Shown here piece after piece: positions 6,939 through 7,955 of a stretch of DNA of 7,955 bases. The translations under genes were made by a program, and so were the position numbers. The first letter of the stretch is position 1, and each line of letters begins with the position of its first letter. This DNA comes from Clostridia bacterium (GTDB lineage Bacteria; Bacillota; Clostridia; Oscillospirales; CAG-272): the NCBI GenBank assembly GCA_017452215.1, contig JAFTMU010000201.1, forward strand, positions 1 through 7,955. Reading direction: 5' to 3'. The notes under the pieces are model-generated. The model saw only the letters and a list, made by a program, of their open reading frames with translations. It ran no database searches and had not been told where the DNA came from.

Positions 6939-7535
6939 GGATCCTTCCTCGCCCGACGGGTTTCCAATAGCGATTGCTTTGTCTCCTACGCTAAGGAGAG
7001 AGGAATCCCCTATCATAACGCATGGAAAGCTATATCCGGGGACCTTTAAAACGGCAACGTCATCCTCAGCCGAGCCTCCCACCAAAACAGCGGCAAGCTC
7101 CTCTCCAGAATAAAGTCTTACAGTGATGGCAAGAGCATCTTCAACCACGTGATTGTTCGTTACAATATAGCCGTCATCGGAAATAAAAAATCCCGTACCG
7201 TAGCCGTATCCGCTCATTTTGGTGGAGTAGATCAACACGGTTGCAGGAGAGACCAGCTCGCTGACCTGGCTTGTGGTCAAAGCATCTCCCATGAGTGTAT
7301 TTTCTGTGTGGTCAGTGCCTTGATTCCATATCAAAAGACCGATCAATATGGAAAAGCAGACAAGAAAGACTGCTGTAAGGATCAAGGTATAAATTAAAAC
7401 ACCGCTTTTTCGTTGCTTTTCCTCCACGGAACGGTCAAAGGCGACCTGATCGGAATAATTCCAACGGTAAAAATATTGTTCCTCGGGAGGGGCCTCGGTG
7501 GAGGAATGATTCTTTTTTTCAAAATTATCAGACAT
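6936..7535 (-). CDS. Truncated N-terminal product of the htrA-like gene
   Basis: Under standard translation the htrA-like gene yields this 199-residue protein. It has a cytoplasmic segment of about 45 residues, one transmembrane helix (about 46-70, VLIYTLILTAVFLVCFSILI onward) and the first beta-barrel of the protease domain with H129 and D159. It has no catalytic serine and no PDZ domain, so it should be inactive as a protease. The ATG at 7533-7535 is chosen because AAGGGGA (7543-7549 on the - strand) sits 7 nt upstream; a GTG at 7541 is only 1 nt from that site. Confidence 0.6.
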   Translation of the reverse strand: MSDNFEKKNHSSTEAPPEEQYFYRWNYSDQVAFDRSVEEKQRKSGVLIYTLILTAVFLVCFSILIGLLIWNQGTDHTENTLMGDALTTSQVSELVSPATVLIYSTKMSGYGYGTGFFISDDGYIVTNNHVVEDALAITVRLYSGEELAAVLVGGSAEDDVAVLKVPGYSFPCVMIGDSSLLSVGDKAIAIGNPSGEEGS

Positions 7536-7542
7536 ACTCACG

Positions 7543-7549
7543 TCCCCTT
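7543..7549 (-). promoter_or_regulatory. Ribosome binding site deciding the htrA-like start
   Basis: AAGGGGA on the - strand is 7 nt before the ATG at 7533-7535. The alternative in-frame GTG at 7539-7541 is too close to it to be used. Confidence 0.75.
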
Positions 7550-7559
7550 AAAGTAAGTT

Positions 7560-7586
7560 TCGGCGCATCATGCTCCGATGCGCCGA
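7560..7586 (-). other. Stable hairpin in the gap between the response regulator and the htrA-like gene
   Basis: CGGCGCATC (7561-7569) pairs perfectly with GATGCGCCG (7577-7585), plus a T-A pair at the base (7560/7586), around a 7-nt loop. Neither side has a T-run, so it is not a standard intrinsic terminator. It lies 13 bp after the regulator stop and 10 bp before the htrA ribosome binding site. It could be an mRNA processing or stability element or a partial terminator that lowers expression of the second gene. Confidence 0.6.
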
Positions 7587-7599
7587 TCAAAACGTAAAA

Positions 7600-7955
7600 T
7601 CAGTTCAGAAGCTCAAATTTATAGCCCACGCCCCAAACGGTTTTGAGGATCCATTTATCAGAGACCCCTTCCAATTTTTCACGCAGGCGCTTGACGTGAA
7701 CGTCAACCGTACGGCTGTCTCCCAAATAATCAAAGCCCCATACCTTATCCAAAAGCTGATCACGGGTGAAAACACGGTTATAATTAGATGCAAGAAAATA
7801 CAAGAGCTCCAATTCCTTGGGAGGAATGTCCACCGATCTGCCCTTGAGCTTCAGCTCGTATTTTTGCAGGCTGATCTCGATGTTCTCGAATTTGATCACC
7901 TCGTCGTCATTTTGGTGGGTATGCGCCTGACAACGGCGAAGCACCGCCTTGACAC
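7600..7955 (-). CDS. OmpR/PhoB-family two-component response regulator, C-terminal DNA-binding part
   Basis: The gene runs off the right edge; about 117 codons are visible and it ends in TGA. The first visible residues, VKAVLRR, match the end of a receiver domain and the linker. The rest is a complete winged-helix effector domain: FENIEISLQKYELKLKG (N-terminal beta sheet), IPPKELELLYFLASN, RVFTRDQLLDKVWG, then SRTVDVHVKRLREKLE, which is the DNA recognition helix, and the C-terminal wing TVWGVGYKFE. The phosphorylated aspartate would lie outside the window. The family member cannot be named, since PhoP, WalR and CssR types look alike here. The next gene in the same direction is an htrA-like protease 64 bp away with no recognisable promoter between them, so the two are probably co-transcribed. 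No histidine kinase follows; a partner would have to lie upstream or elsewhere. Confidence 0.95.
   Translation of the reverse strand, partial: VKAVLRRCQAHTHQNDDEVIKFENIEISLQKYELKLKGRSVDIPPKELELLYFLASNYNRVFTRDQLLDKVWGFDYLGDSRTVDVHVKRLREKLEGVSDKWILKTVWGVGYKFELLN

Larger units (their letters stand above)
6348..7535 (-). pseudogene. HtrA/DegP-like membrane-anchored serine protease, interrupted by an in-frame TGA
   Basis: One continuous frame of 396 codons, read from the ATG at 7533-7535, encodes a trypsin-like HtrA protease. It has a polar cytoplasmic N-terminus, a membrane anchor at about residues 46-70, a protease domain and a C-terminal PDZ domain (about 296-393). The expected triad is H129 in TNNHVV, D159 in AEDDVAVLK and S239 in NTGNSGGPL. 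Codon 200 (6936-6938) is TGA, just after AIAIGNPSGEEGS and just before [12 protein letters not shown]; relatives usually have Gly, Glu or Trp here. No other stop or frameshift is seen, and the downstream part keeps all family motifs. A valine GTG at 6888-6890 is the first candidate restart but has no ribosome binding site. The gene follows a response regulator, as expected for envelope-stress proteases. It may be a recent nonsense mutation, a sequencing error or a readthrough site. The family call is near certain. Confidence 0.88.

Overview
The window is chromosomal DNA from a Gram-positive, low-to-mid GC bacterium, most likely a gut-type Clostridia member (Bacillota). The evidence is the promoter style (TTGNNN-17-TATAAT), strong AAAGGAG-type ribosome binding sites, a sporulation-lineage style D-Ala-D-Ala carboxypeptidase tail, a PhoB/WalR-type response regulator next to a membrane-anchored HtrA protease, and a cytoplasmic GH95 fucosidase. 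The code looks standard: four genes (proA, proB, proC and the response regulator) end in TGA and four end in TAA.

Layout from left to right. (1) 2-301, + strand: the 3' end of a probable D-alanyl-D-alanine carboxypeptidase with a C-terminal membrane anchor. (2) 441-869, + strand: a 142-residue flavodoxin-like protein with its own near-consensus promoter, ending at a hairpin terminator that also serves the convergent proC. (3) 3772 down to 919, - strand: a compact proline biosynthesis operon proB-proA-proC. It has a 4-bp proB/proA overlap, a 17-bp proA/proC gap and one clear promoter. (4) 3773-3984: a divergent intergenic region holding the proBAC promoter, the GH95 promoter and an inverted repeat in the GH95 leader. 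(5) 3985-6294, + strand: a complete intracellular GH95 alpha-L-fucosidase-type hydrolase with all expected catalytic residues, followed by a second bidirectional terminator. (6) 7955 down to 6348, - strand: the C-terminal half of an OmpR/PhoB response regulator, then an HtrA/DegP-like membrane serine protease that is split by an in-frame TGA.

The genes form separate units: cell-wall maturation, an unknown flavodoxin-like protein, the whole glutamate-to-proline pathway (kinase, reductase, P5C reductase), fucoside breakdown, and an envelope-stress pair of regulator plus protease. The most notable point is the HtrA gene. Its reading frame is otherwise intact and keeps His, Asp, Ser and a PDZ domain, but a TGA sits between the Asp and the Ser of the catalytic triad. 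Standard translation would therefore give a membrane-anchored half-protease with no catalytic serine. I see no CRISPR array, tRNA, rRNA or insertion sequence, and nothing that looks like a wholly new system.
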